From contig NC_069659.1 in assembly GCF_027244095.1 (NCBI RefSeq), positions 88,657,501-88,721,500 of the forward strand: DNA of 64,000 bases, read 5' to 3'. The notes beneath the pieces are model-generated. The model was not told the DNA's origin, did no database searches, and saw only the letters and a program-made list of their open reading frames with translations. Within the stretch, counting starts at the first letter, position 1. Each line of letters starts with the position of its first letter. This document shows positions 1-13,000 of this stretch, in pieces. The position numbers and the translations under genes are program-made. This DNA is from Hemicordylus capensis. Taxonomy: Eukaryota > Chordata > Lepidosauria > Squamata > Cordylidae.

Positions 1-916
1 CAAAAGCTATCTATAATGGTTAGAAGGAAAGACCATAATCTTTATTGTATATTCATTCCCTATTAGAGTAACACATACACCAGAATCAAAATAGCCTCAA
101 AGCCCCTTTAACCTGCAGATTCACAAATTTATCAACTAGATATTCTGGCTCACTTCTGGAGCCACTGAAGCCTCCTGAGCCCACTGAGCCCACTGCAAAG
201 GTATTGTCAAGGTTTGAAGGACCCTCTGCAGCAATGTGGGCGGCATTTCAGGTGGGCTGAAGGGGCGCAACCAGGTGGAGGACAATTTCTGACAGTGGAG
301 TTCCAACCAGTTTCTGGGCTCTTCCCCTGCAACCACCTGTGATGTAGCCGACTTAGTTGCTGAAGGCCCCTAAACACACAGCAACACTTTTTTGGCAGGC
401 TCAGAGGGCCCCACAGAACTCCTGGATGGAGATTAGAGTACTGTTTTGAAAGCCTCTAAACGAAACCAAGACCTAATAGTTCATTAGTGTATTGTTGCTT
501 ATTTGAACTAGTTGAATATCTTCTTGAGAATATTATGTTTTTGTAAGATATCCTAGTTATTCTAACTGCAGTATTTAGAAATGTAATTTGGGTAGTTAAA
601 TATAATATTTAAATTAATATTGTTAGCTTGTTTCTTTAAAATAAGATTACAACTTCATGTTGTAAAGTTTCAAGTTTGTAAATGCTAAAACGATGAGACA
701 TGTTTAGATGAGGAAAATCCGGAATGGTAAATTTAGTGCTCCTGACATAGAATCTGTGTCATTGAATGATTCATTGAAACTGAGATATGTATGAATTTTA
801 TGTAACTTGGAACAATTCCAGTTCTGAAATATGCTCTAAAAGCAAAGTTATGTGGGAATGCACCCTAATAATTAAGATGATTCAAAGTAATGAATAAATT
901 CTTAATGTTCTTGTAG
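1..916 (+). other. SON intron 3, right part
   Basis: AT-rich intron with no exon, repeat or RNA gene that I recognise. The open frame at 136-336 on the minus strand has no resemblance to a known protein. Confidence 0.7.
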
Positions 917-1080
917 ACAAGGCACAGTTACTTGAAATAGCCAAAGCAAATGCAGCTGCCATGTGTGCTAAGGCTGGTGTGCCTCTGCCACCAAGCCTGA
1001 TGCCTGTTGTAGTTCCAGAAAAGAAGGAGGAGAAAGTGACCCAGAAGACAGCAAAAGAGACAATAATGGAACTCACTGAG
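917..1080 (+). CDS. SON: SON exon 4
   Basis: It starts after ...TTCTTGTAG and ends at GAG|GTAAGAG. The first two bases complete a split codon (G|AC, Asp). It encodes [20 protein letters not shown] and continues through [18 protein letters not shown] to IMELTE. The [22 protein letters not shown] block is nearly invariant between this sequence and human SON; the region after it ([19 protein letters not shown]) is diverged. Codon phase at the 3' end is 0. Confidence 0.96.
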
Positions 1081-4000
1081 GTAAGAGGTCCTATATTAGA
1101 GATGGGTGTGCATAATGTATGAAATTGACTTCTGCTGAATCAAACGATTGGTCTGTTTAGGTCAGTATTGTCCGCACTGACTAGGTCAGCCGTAATGTGT
1201 ACCCATGGTTTGTGCTAATAGAATCCAAAGCATGGTGTGAGCTTCCATACCTAGAACAGGCAAACTGTTTTAGAGCTGCTCGTTTTCTTGTGCTTTCCAT
1301 CTGCCAAGGCTTCAACTTCATAAGGTCACTCGCGTTGCCATGGTACAGCAGCTTCTTGAGGTGGAGCAATGTCTAACAATGGTTTGTGAATTCAGAAATC
1401 ATGAGGAATCCCAGCCAGCACTAATTCTGGTTTGCAAACCAACTTCAAATCATGGCTTTGCAAATCTGAAACAAGCCATGGTTTGTTGACTGACATGGGT
1501 TCAGCCAAACAAACCACAGTTAAATGAAATAAACGATGGGTATGACATAAAATGTCTGAACTAGCCCACTGACTGGCAGCAACTAGCAGAATTTGACAAA
1601 GTCTTTCTCAGCCCTACTTGGTGACTTGAACCCAGGACCTTTTGCATACAAAGCATGTACTCTACCCCTTAGCTGTGACCCCCTTCTTCACTGGGTTGTT
1701 TACTCTTGGAATGGAATGTTGCTTGTGGCACTATTCCAATTATTTGATGAGAATAATAAAATTAGTTAGCCTGTATCTGGGACATGATCAGATCAAATTA
1801 TGCTGGGAAAACCAGACAGAACTCAACTAGTATTTCACGCTCTGGTCTCATTCTTTCAAGTGTGGTGATTTTGCGATGATCTCAATAAAGTTTGTTGTAT
1901 TGAAACCATGGCCCTTTAGTGGATATGTGCTCCATGTCTAATCTTAAAGGTAGTGTCATAGCCAGGCAGTCGCTATCCTTGACTTACATTATTACTACTA
2001 TACTATTACTACCAGGGACGGATCCAGCAGGAAATTACAGGGAGTGCCTCAGGAAGTATTCCCCCCCCCAATTAAAAAATGATTGAGCACTGCTGTTTCA
2101 GTGCAGTGCAGCCAGGCATGGGACAGAAGAGAACCTAGATGGCTGAAGCACAGAAGGGGTTGTGACAGTGGCACCTGGCAAAGAGTGGAGGAGGCACATG
2201 CTGCAGCCTGTCCGCCCCCTTCTCGTTGCGCTTGCTCTCGGCCCGGCCAGGATGGGGAAAGGAGATTCTGGGTGATACGGGAGACAGAGCATGTTGGCAA
2301 GGCACACGCTGGCTCTCTGGAGCCTGCTGCAGTTGTGCTGCTGCCTTGCATGTGTGGCAGGAAGGGAGAGGACTGGAAGCAGAAAGCACAGCACACAAGA
2401 AGGGGAGTGGCAAGCAGGCACATGCAAGGAGACTGTGGCTCTGGGCTGCAGTCCGGCGGCTACACTCTCTCCAACTCCGAGAGAGTCACACTTGGCCAGC
2501 CCCCTCTGAGCCACCCTGGGATGTGGAGATGCCTGCCAGGCAGTGGTGGGAGACAGAACTTTGACAGAGGGTGCCAGAGCACCCTGGCACCCCTTGCTGG
2601 ATCCGCCCCTGATTACTACAAATATGTATTTACTGCTTTTCAGCAAAAGTTCTCAAAATTATTTACATAGTAAATAATATGATGATTCCCTGTCTTCAAA
2701 GGGCTCACAGTCAATAAGAAACATCAGGTAGGCCCCAGCAGTAATCACTGGAGGGATACTGTCTTGGGTTTGGATAGGTAGCATTGTGTTGCCTACTGAA
2801 TATAAGCGAATCGCCACATTAAAAGGTGCATCTTTGCTCAGTTAAAGGGGTATTCTCATAATCACTGTTATATAAATGTATCTGTCCATTCCTTTGTATC
2901 ATACCTATTGTTTTCATGTACAACAGAATATTGCTGCTTGGTGTTTTTTTTAGAAATGCAAGAAGATTGCACAGAGCCAGGAAGATGATGTGATTGTGAA
3001 TAAACCTCATGTATCTGATGAAGAGGAGGAAGAGCATCCTTTTATTAATCATCCCTTTAAACTCAATGAGCCCAAACCTATTTTTTTCAATTTAAGTGTA
3101 AGTACTGTAAAATCACAGCTTGCAGGATTATTGTTGTTTGTTCATGTAGGTAATTCTGTAAAATAATTGTGACAACTGGCAAATTGGGCTAATACTGATT
3201 TTTAGAAATATTCTCTTGCAAAGAAATGTTAACTTAGTCTCCACAAGGGGTGCACAAATGTTGACTGGCCCCGGTAGTCATTCCCTGCAAACCCCCACCC
3301 CAACTATCCAACAGTGAAGTCCATTTCCACCATGATACTGCAACAATATTATCAAATATTAATACAATCATATCAAAATTAATCAGGTTTTGTATTAATA
3401 ACTCGGGCTTTGTTTTCTAGTTGGTTTATTCTAAATTTAAGAATTAATAATTATAAGTGAATTAATTAATTAAATTAATAACTCGGGCTTTATTTAAAAG
3501 ACCCTTAAGACACACCTGTTTTCTCAGGCTTTTAATGTAATTAATTAAAATAATTTTAAACTGCTTGTATTTATCCTTTGAAATTATTTTAATTGTTTCA
3601 CTCTGTGAATTGTTTCTAATTGTTTTTGTTTTTATATTGTAATTTGGATTGTGTACAAAGCTGTATATATCAGACAGTATATAAATATGATGGATAAATA
3701 AATATTTGGGTGAATGTGCACATATATTTTTTTCTTTTAATCTGTGATTTTGTGGTTTGACTGCTTTTCCTAATTTTTAAGGCTGATCTTTTCTGCCCTG
3801 CAAATATATTGATATACTTTTCTTAAAAAGGTTAATGTCATACATCATTTACATTTTTGGGTGCAAAACTTAAATTGTATGGAAAGTGTGGGTTTTGACT
3901 GATAAGGATAATTCCCTGTCCAATAAATGATACTACAAAAGTGAAGAATGGCAGACAAGTGTTTCAAAAAGCAGAAATGCTGTTAGATGCAGCTTTTCCA

Positions 4001-7000
4001 AACTGGAGCACTGAAACTTGCTGCCCACAGGGTTTGTCAAGGCTATGCTCTGAGCTTGGTTTTTTAGATTCAGGATTCATGATGAAACCAGATGTTTAGC
4101 ATACAAAAGACCCTTCATTTAGGGTGCTCCGAATGGCCCCCCAAATTCTATTATAATTTTGATTTAAGGTTTCAGAGTTGTATCCAAACCCTACTTTCTG
4201 CTCATGTTATCTAGTGCTTGTGCAAGAGAGGCTGTGTTTTTTGCTGATTCTCCCTTGCCCCTCCAGTCTCCTGAACCCTCTAAAAATCTGCTTCTGAAGG
4301 ATTGGAGGACCCTCAGAAGTAGATTTTCAGGGGGTGCAGGAGGCAGTGAGAATTGGCAAAAAATACACCTCCCTTCTTTTGCGTGAGTGCTAGATAGCAT
4401 GAATGGAAGGTGAGGCTTGGATAAAACCCTCTTTTTAAAGAGGAAGGAAACCTGTTGTATTCCAGTTATAACACTACTGCCTTACTTTCTACTGTTCCTG
4501 ACTACAAACTTTGATTCCTTTTTATATTCTTCATGGCTTCAAATTCTGTGTACACTTACCTGTAAGCACCATTCAAATCAGTGGGATTTGCTTTGGAATA
4601 GGCTCAGACTGTAAAACACTCTGAGCATTTACTTAACAAAATCTTTTCTGCCAGCTGCAGTGCAATCTTTGCATTTCTAACAAGCGAAGTGATCACACAA
4701 AGAATTGTTACCATTTCTAAATGCTTGCTCTGTTTAGTCCCTCAGCTTCATTCTTTAAGATAAAACCACTCTGAATAGAAATTCAACAAGTTTCCATCTG
4801 TACCATTTGAAGGCTCTGTATGCCTGCCTGTGTCTCCTTTCATAAGGGGGAAAAACTAGGGGGCTGTAAGTTGGCAGGCTGAGAATCTTACTGAGAAAAG
4901 AAAGCAGCGAAATTTCAGCATACTTTAGCCAAAATAGACACCACTTCATTATCTAGAAATGTTGAGCAACCCCCCCCCAATAAATAAAAAAATTAAAATG
5001 ACAGCATAATTAAACTGTAATATAGTGTGACCAAGGTTGAATGCACAAGAAAGGATGCTTCTGGCTTTGCATTGCTGTAAAGAAGAGACTAGTGGAACCA
5101 ACTTTCCCTTTTACAGGGATTCCAAGATGTTGTTGACTACAACTCCGAGCATCCCCAGCCTCAATGGCCTTTGATTGGGGATTATGGGAGTTGTAGTCAA
5201 CAACATCTAAGAATCCCTGTTAGAGGGAACACTGAGTGGAACAAAGGCATTTTAGTGCCTAAAATTTCAACTTGAATAGTCGTTAAAATAGTTAAGGTGA
5301 ATTATCTGGAGGAGTCATGAACACTGTGTCTCCTCGGATGGTAAGCATCAGGCAAAAAAGATTGCCTTTTCTCATGCTGCCTCTGGGACATCATGTGTTC
5401 AGAGGAATAAGCACCTATGAATTTACACACACTGGTTAAGACAGTTTTTTTGTAAATGTTTTGTAATTAATGATCTGGTTCACATAATATGCACACTATG
5501 TTGCCCAGGTTTAGGGATCTGGTAAGTGACAACTTCAAGGAAGTGCATATTTCTGGGGGTTTTAATAATATAGTTTTAGAGAAGTTGTAACTTGACCTAT
5601 ACTTTTATTGGTAACAAAGGATACATCAGTCAACTTAGTCTCTAAAATTTTAAAACTTCAAGTTCAGAAATTATCCATTTAGTTTTACTGTTAGCTTTCA
5701 GTTTGTTACAGGTGTTTTGTCATACACAACACTTAAGAATGTTTTCAGAATATATGTATGCATGTTTGATTACTCATAATTGTATGTCTTTTAAATTTTG
5801 CTTTTAAGACTCCAACCATAAAGCCAACACCTCCAAAAACTCAGGTTATTTTGACAAAGGAGTTTCCAGTCTCTTCTGGATCACAACACAGGAAAAAAGA
5901 AGCAGACAGTGCGTATGGAGAATGGGTTCCAGTTGAGAAGAACAAGGATGAGACCAAGGATGACGTGTTTCCCAACCCAGCCAATCTGGAGGTAAGAATT
6001 AGAAAAGTCTTAAGACATGATTATAAAGCTCTTCGTCTGAAAGAAAGCAGGGATATGGCTATTTAGACTGCAATGCAGGGAACCCCTATAGGTATGTGCA
6101 CAGAGAAGGGGCACTGTGACCCAACACAGCTCCTTGTGCTGTGTTGCAAGCTGCTTTTGAAAGTTGTCACGTTCAAAGGTGCCAAACAATGCATGTAGCA
6201 GCTGATGGGGAGGAAAAACGTGCAGAGGGCCTCACTGCATATTGTGCACTCTTCTGAATTGCAATCTGTCTTTATTAACTGAAAAACAGATGAAGCATCT
6301 GACCAAATAAGGTTCAGAATACTTTGGGTTGTTACTGTTACAGTCTGATTTTTGCATTGTTGTGTTTGATGCCTGAAATGCTGGTGCTCAGGCAGATGCA
6401 AGAAAAGTCAGTGCTTGCCTGATGCTTTATCAGTGTCCAAATATTTATTTATTCATTCATTCATTCATTTAGCACATTTTTATTCTGCCCCCTACAACCA
6501 GAGAAGGGAAGACACTGATTTTGTTAGGAAGCGCATCCCGAAGTCCCTGGCCAACCCTAGAAAAGGCCTGGTTTTGAGTCGCCACCCACTGAGCTGGTGG
6601 CAACGGCAACCAGATCTCCTGAGATGATCTCATCCATCCCATTACTGCCTCAAGTAGGCATTTAGGGAAGTTAGGCCATTTCCTGATGAAGTTGACATGA
6701 AGAAAAAGATTGGATATAATCAGCATATTGATAACATCCTGCAGCAAATCCCCTGATGATCTCTCCCAGCGGTTTCATGTGAATGTTAAAAAGCGTTGGA
6801 GATAGTATGGAGCGCTGTAGGACTCTATACAATAGTTCTCATTTTGGAGAGCAACAGTCTCCAAGCAACACCATTTGGAACCTCCACTTCCAACTCCTTC
6901 AGGCGATACCTTGGCCGATGGTATCGAAAGCCACTGAGAGATCTAAAAGAATCAACAGAGTCACTCTCCCCCTGTCTATTCCTAATTGAAGATTATGTGA

Positions 7001-10000
7001 CAGGCCGATGAAGGCCATCTCAATCCCATAGCCCAGTGTGAAATGGGTCCAGATAATCTGCTTCTTCCAAGACTGTCTGGAGCTGAGACCCCACCACCTT
7101 CTCAGTCACCTTGCCCAACCATAGGAGAGTTGGAGACAGGCTGGCTACTTATGAGGGATCCAGTGCAGATTTCTTAACAGTGGTCTAATAATTGCCTCCT
7201 TGAGACAAGGAGGCATCCTGCCCTCCCTCAGAGAAGCATGTATGATCTTAACAAGACCCTCTCTAATAATCTTAACTGCTAGATCGTATAAGTCATGATG
7301 GGCAAGGGTCATGGGGACAGGTGGTAAGGTGCAGTGTCACAAGTATCTTGTCCACATCCTTGGGAGTCACAAACTGAAATAGATCCAATTAAACATACAA
7401 GAGGAGCTGCTGGACACCTCCACAGTAGGCTCTGCAGTAACTGGCAGAACCAACCTTAAAGCCTTGCAAGGCTTCTTGGAATCCTGTTGGATCCAATAGC
7501 CTTTTCCGGCAGACCATCCTTTCACCCTGTGGAGGAGGGTTGTAGCTGTGAGTCCAACTTTACCAGATGGTGGTCTGTCCATGGCAATGCGGAAATCACA
7601 GGATCCCCACCCACGGAACACTATTGTGATCAGAGGAAAAAACAAAATCAGGCGTATGACCAGCAACGTTTGTTGGTCCTCAGACCACTTGGGTCATGCC
7701 TATAGTTGTTATAGCCACTGTGAACTCTTGAGCTGATCCTGACAAGTTGGTTCCAAAGTGAACATTAAAGTCCCCCAGAACTATCAGTCTGGGAGACTCC
7801 AATGCCAACTCTGCAACCAAGTCAGACAGCTCAGTTAGAGACTTTGTTGGGCAGCGTAGTATTATGTAGTAGTAAAACTAATCTGATGACCAGATCGTGA
7901 GCATGCTGCATAGATGCACTGATTGTTAATTGATATTTTAATGCTGGTATTTTCATTTTGTTTAGCTCTACATACTACAAAAACAACTATTTCCTCATGC
8001 ATATAAGACTAAGATGCTCTAAATATTTATTCCTAGCAAAATATCCATTATTGTAACTAGTGAAGTATGTATTAGAAGGGTTCTGCCGAGCTCCGTGAAG
8101 TACAGCATTCTGTTTTTCACGGTGTGCACCCCTCCTCCACATTGTTCCCTTTGACAGGGATTCCCAGATGTTGTTGACTACAATTCCCAGCTGCAGTGGC
8201 CTTTGGCTGGGGATTCTGGGAGTTGTAGTCAACAACATCTGGGAATCCCTGTTAGAGGGAATGGTGGCGGGGAGGGGTGCGCACTGTGAAAAACAGAATG
8301 GGAGCAGGAACACTGCTCTACCCGATGCTTCTGGGAAGCCCACATAAGAACATGAAAGCAATAGCCTTTCCTGGCTATTTTTTATAATTAATGATTATAA
8401 GTATAATTAATAACAACAACAAACATCTGTGTGTGTTAGCCACCCCGTAACAACTTGTTCTCTGGCAGCTCACAACACAATATTAAAACATCCAATAAGA
8501 ATACATCAGATCACAACACACACACCCCAAACCCACAATACAAAACAAACTTAATACTTGTTCTCTCTTTTAGTTTCCCTCCCATCAACTAGAATTCAGT
8601 TCTACATAGTCATGACGATGGCTAGCAGCCTATTTTAGACCTCCTTTCCATGAGCTTGTCTAATCCCTTTTAAAATTGCCTAAGCTTGTGGTCATCACCA
8701 TTATCCCATGACAATGAAGGAGTAACTTATAGGGGCACTGGAATGGGAGAAGTAGCTTCTACCCAAAAGCGGTCTCAGCTTTGAACGCAGCAAAACACAG
8801 CTTCTGAGGGGTTTTTTGTATTTAGTTTTTAGAGTTTTTTAGTGGGTTTTTAGTGGGTTGATGGGAGGGGGGCGTATGGGTATATGTTTAGATTATTCTT
8901 GTTAGGTCCTGTAGTAGTGGTTGTAGATTCTTTTCAATCTCGTTGGTTCTGCACAGGACAATGACAATAAAGATTTATCTATCTATCTATAGCTTGTCTG
9001 CAAGATCACTGTAAGGAAGTCTGGTGACTTTTCTCTATGTATCAGGCAAATAAGACATGTTGCGCTCCCTGTAAGGAATTCCTGTCATTGAGGGCTAGGA
9101 TACCCAAAGTCACAGAGGGCCATTGTTGCTCCTTTGTGACAGTGCTCCCTAAGTCAGACTTATTGAGTTAATAGGAGGAAGTAAAGAGGTGTACTTAATG
9201 ACATCATTGGCTTTCCCAGTGATTCTAGCCTTCTATCTGTATGCCATTGCCTTTTCTTCTGTATTCCTATCTTGGTTCTGTTTCTTGTTCATGCTAGAGC
9301 AGGGATTCTCAACGTTGGGTCCCCAGACGTTATTGGACTTCAACTCCTATAATCCCCAGTCTCTGTGGCCTTTGGTTGGGGATTATGGGAGTTGAAGTCC
9401 AATAACATCTGGGGACCCAATGTTGAGAATCCCTGCCATAATCCCTAGCCCCAGTGGCCTTTGGTTGGGAATTATGGGAGTTCAAATCCAATTACATCTG
9501 GGGACCCACATGTTGAGAATCCCTGTGCTAGAGTGTATCTGGAGCTGACCTTTATATTGTCCTCTATAGAGAATACAATGTCTTAGTTATGCAGCTTTTT
9601 AAAAAGATTACTTGTATACCTGTACTATTTTGTAGCCTGTGGACATCTCATCGGCATTGAATGAGCGGACGTTAGCCCAAAAGAGGCTTACAGAAAATAC
9701 TTTTGATCTGGAGGCCATGTGCTTGTTAAATCGTGCACAGGAACGGGTAGGTTGCAGCTTCTTTTTGGTCTTTCAGGCGCTTTTTGAAACCTGTACACAA
9801 ACTGAAGTGGCACACTTCAGAAATCATTCTACTTTTTACACACACATGTGGCCATGTTAACTTTAAAAGTCTGGTGTTAATAATTTGAAGCTTTTAATCT
9901 ACATTTGGATAATCCTAAATTTGGATAGAGTATGAGGTAAAATGTGTTGGCTTTCAAACAGAGACTTTTAGCCTTTGAACAGCCGTCAATATGGAGGCTA

Positions 10001-13000
10001 CAGGGCCATTTTTGCATAGTAACCCTACCCAATGTCAGATTTTAAACACAACATGGCACTGCATGCTTTGGAATAGAATGGTTTGCCTAGAAGTATGTGA
10101 GCATATCTAATTTAAGGAACTGGGTTGAAGCCATCTTTGAATCCTTGGACTTCCAATTCCTTGGAAAAGAGATGTTCTTGGTGACCTGAGGGATACTTTT
10201 GTATACGTTTTTTCTTTTTCTCGGGAGGAAAAAAAGACTACCACTACTTCAGCTATTAATGCAAAACTAGCAGAACCAGATGCAGACCATCTGCGCCTCA
10301 AGCCCATCTCCCCGGCTTTCCCCCATTCTTTCTTCTCCCGCTTTCTGCCCCCCCCCCACGCCTGCCCGCTGGTTGCCACTTTCTCTCCCCGCCCCCACGC
10401 CCGGTCACCGTTTTCTCCCCACCCACGCCCACCCGCCGGCCGGTTGCCATTTCTCCCCCTCTGTTTGCCAACCAGTCGCCACTTTCTTCCCCCCCAATGC
10501 TTTCCCTCTGGTCGCTGCTTTCTCACCCCCAATGCCTGCCCTCCGGTCATTGTTTCTCTCCCCCCCGCCCTCTGGTCACTGCTTTCTCCCCCCCACCCAC
10601 TGGTTGCCGCTTTCTCCCCCACGCCCGTCCGCTGGTCGCCACTTTCTCTGCTCCCAAACGCCTGCCCGCTGCTTTCTTCCCCCCGCCTGCCTGCCCACTG
10701 ACTGGCTGGCTGGCTGCTGCTTTCTCCCTGCTCGCTGCTTCTTCTTTCCTCTCCCCCTCCCTTCAGTTCGCTCGCGAACTATCGCAAGAGCTGCCACGCA
10801 TGGGATTTGCCATGGGTATGTCTTAGTGAATGATATACAGTGGGTATTGGAAAGAATCACCCCCTTTGATAGACCTTAAATTCTGGTTCCCTTACATCCT
10901 GAAATGAAAACACAAAGAAAATTCCCTTCACCAGCTGTACTTATCCAATGCAACCTATTGAAAAACATCACAATTACAGTCCAGAAAAAGTGTCAGAAAT
11001 AAAAAACAAGAATTACTGAGATTGAAAAAGGATCACGCCCCCAATGTCAATATTATGTTGAACCACCTTTTGCTTTAATAACAGCCTTGAGTCTGTTGGG
11101 ATACTTCTCTATCAACCTTGCACATCTAGACGGAGCAATATTTGCCCACTCCTCCATACAGAACTGTTCAAGTTCGGTCACATTGGATGGTAGGTGTTGG
11201 TGGACTGCTATCTTCAATTATCCCCACAGATTTTCTATGGGATTTAGGTCTGGGCTCTGACTGGGCCACATGAGGACGTTCACTTTTTTCTCCTTCAGCC
11301 ACTGTGTGGTCAATTTTGCTGTGTGCTTCGGATCGTTGTCATGCTGAAAGGTGAATCTTCTGCCCATCCTCAACTGTCTGGCAGAGGGTAGCAGGTTTTC
11401 TTCCAGAATCTGACGGTATTTTGCCCCATCCGTTTTTCCTTCTACCCTAACGAGAGCCCCAGTCCCTGAGGCAGAGAAACACCCCCACAACAGGATGCTG
11501 CCACCTCCATGCTTCACTGTAGGTATGGTGTGTTGTGGATGATGAGCTGTGTTGGATTTATGCCAGGTGTACTGTTTGGTGTTAAGGCCAAATAGTTCAA
11601 TCTTGGTCTCATCTGACCATAAGACCTTTTTCCATTTGGCATCAGAATCTTCAAGGTGCCTTCTGGCAAAGCTCAAACGAGCTTTAATGTGGCCTTTCTT
11701 GAGAAGTGGCTTTCTCCTTGCGACCCTCCCGAACAAGCCACATTTTTTCCACAACACACCATACCTACAGTGAAGCATGGAGGTGGCAGCATCCTGTTGT
11801 GGGGGTGTTTCTCTGCCTCAGGGACTGGGGCTCTCGTTAGGGTAGAAGGAAAAATGGATGGGGCAAAATACCGTCAGATTCTAGAAGAAAACCTGCTACC
11901 CTCTGCCAGACAGTTGAGGATGGGCAGAAGATTCACCTTTCAGCATGACAACGATCCGAAGCACACAGCAAAATTGACCACACAGTGGCTGAAGGAGAAA
12001 AAAGTGAACGTCCTCATGTGGCCCAGTCAGAGCCCAGACCTAAATCCCATAGAAAATCTGTGGGGATATTTGAAGATAGCATTCCACCAACACCTACCAT
12101 CCAATGTGACCGAACTTGAACAGTTCTGTATGGAGGAGTGGGCAAATATTGCTCCGTCTAGATGTGCAAGGTTGATAGAGAAGTATCCCAACAGACTCAA
12201 GGCTGTTATTAAAGCAAAAGGTGGTTCAACATAATATTGACATTGGGGGCGTGATCCTTTTTCAATCTCAGTAATTCTTGTTTTTTATTTCTGACACTTT
12301 TTCTGGACTGTAATTGTGATGTTTTTTAGTTGGATGTTATAGGTTGCATTGGATAAGTACAGCTGGTGAAGGGAATTTTCTTTGTGTTTTCATTTCAGGA
12401 TGTAAGGGAACCAGAATTTAAGGTCTATCAAAGGGGGTGATTCTTTCCAATACCCACTGTATAAAGAAGATGGGAACTTGCTTAGGATTTACAATTTTAA
12501 AAATTTGAAATGAAATTTGGTTGTACTCAAAAGTACATTACATAGTGGCTGCCACCACAAGGAATTAATTTATTTGCACATCCGCATTTGAGAAGTTAAT
12601 TCATTGTATTGTGATTTTCCCTTTGTGCTTGCAGATTGATGCCTGGGCTCAGCTGAATTCTCTGCCAGGCCAGTTTACAGGAAGTACTGGAGTGCAAGTC
12701 TTGTCTTCAGAACAGTTATCCAACAGCGGTCCCCAGGCTTGGATTAAAAAGGTAGATGATATTCAGACAGATGAGTCCAAATATCAAATGTTAAATTCCT
12801 TTGAAATCACTGGAAGAAGCGACAGTGACACACTTAGGACAGTAATCGCCTCATAAAATACATGCAGAAAATAAAACTGAGTTTATTTTTCTTTTGTGTT
12901 TTGTCAATATATGTGTGCACTCTTGTTTTGGAATCTGTATCTACTATGCCTAATTAGCTCTGTGTTAATGCTGGTTTGGTAGGTGAACTGTAGAAATTGG

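Larger units (their letters stand above)
10838..12459. mobile_element. Palindromic Tc1/mariner element: two inverted copies of the transposase 3' half
   Basis: Both ends are CAGTGGGTATTGGAAAGAAT in inverted orientation, flanked by TA (10836-10837 and 12460-12461). The left arm 10838-11538 is the reverse complement of the right arm 11749-12459 with only scattered mismatches and one 10-bp indel. The 210-bp centre (11539-11748) is single copy. Each arm codes, outward, for the C-terminal half of a Tc1 transposase ([22 protein letters not shown]). The N-terminal HTH domain is absent. So a Tc1 element lost its 5' half and gained an inverted copy of its 3' half, yet kept matching termini and the TA duplication. 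Confidence 0.9.

Noticed and set aside
1640-1680. A tRNA gene
   Set aside because: A and B boxes are present but no cloverleaf closes and the SINE body continues; same for the head at 44040-44124.
2083-2670. Long overlapping open frames on both strands (up to 195 codons)
   Set aside because: They lie inside the GC-rich hAT element 2013-2611 and resemble no protein; overlapping frames on both strands are expected from low stop density.
3098-3163. Alternative SON end by read-through of exon 5
   Set aside because: Only 22 codons, a strong donor (GTAAGT), and no nearby polyadenylation signal outside an L2 tail.
10107-10879. Proline/leucine- and glycine/arginine-rich frames up to 199 codons
   Set aside because: Products of the C-rich minisatellite, open in several phases and on both strands.
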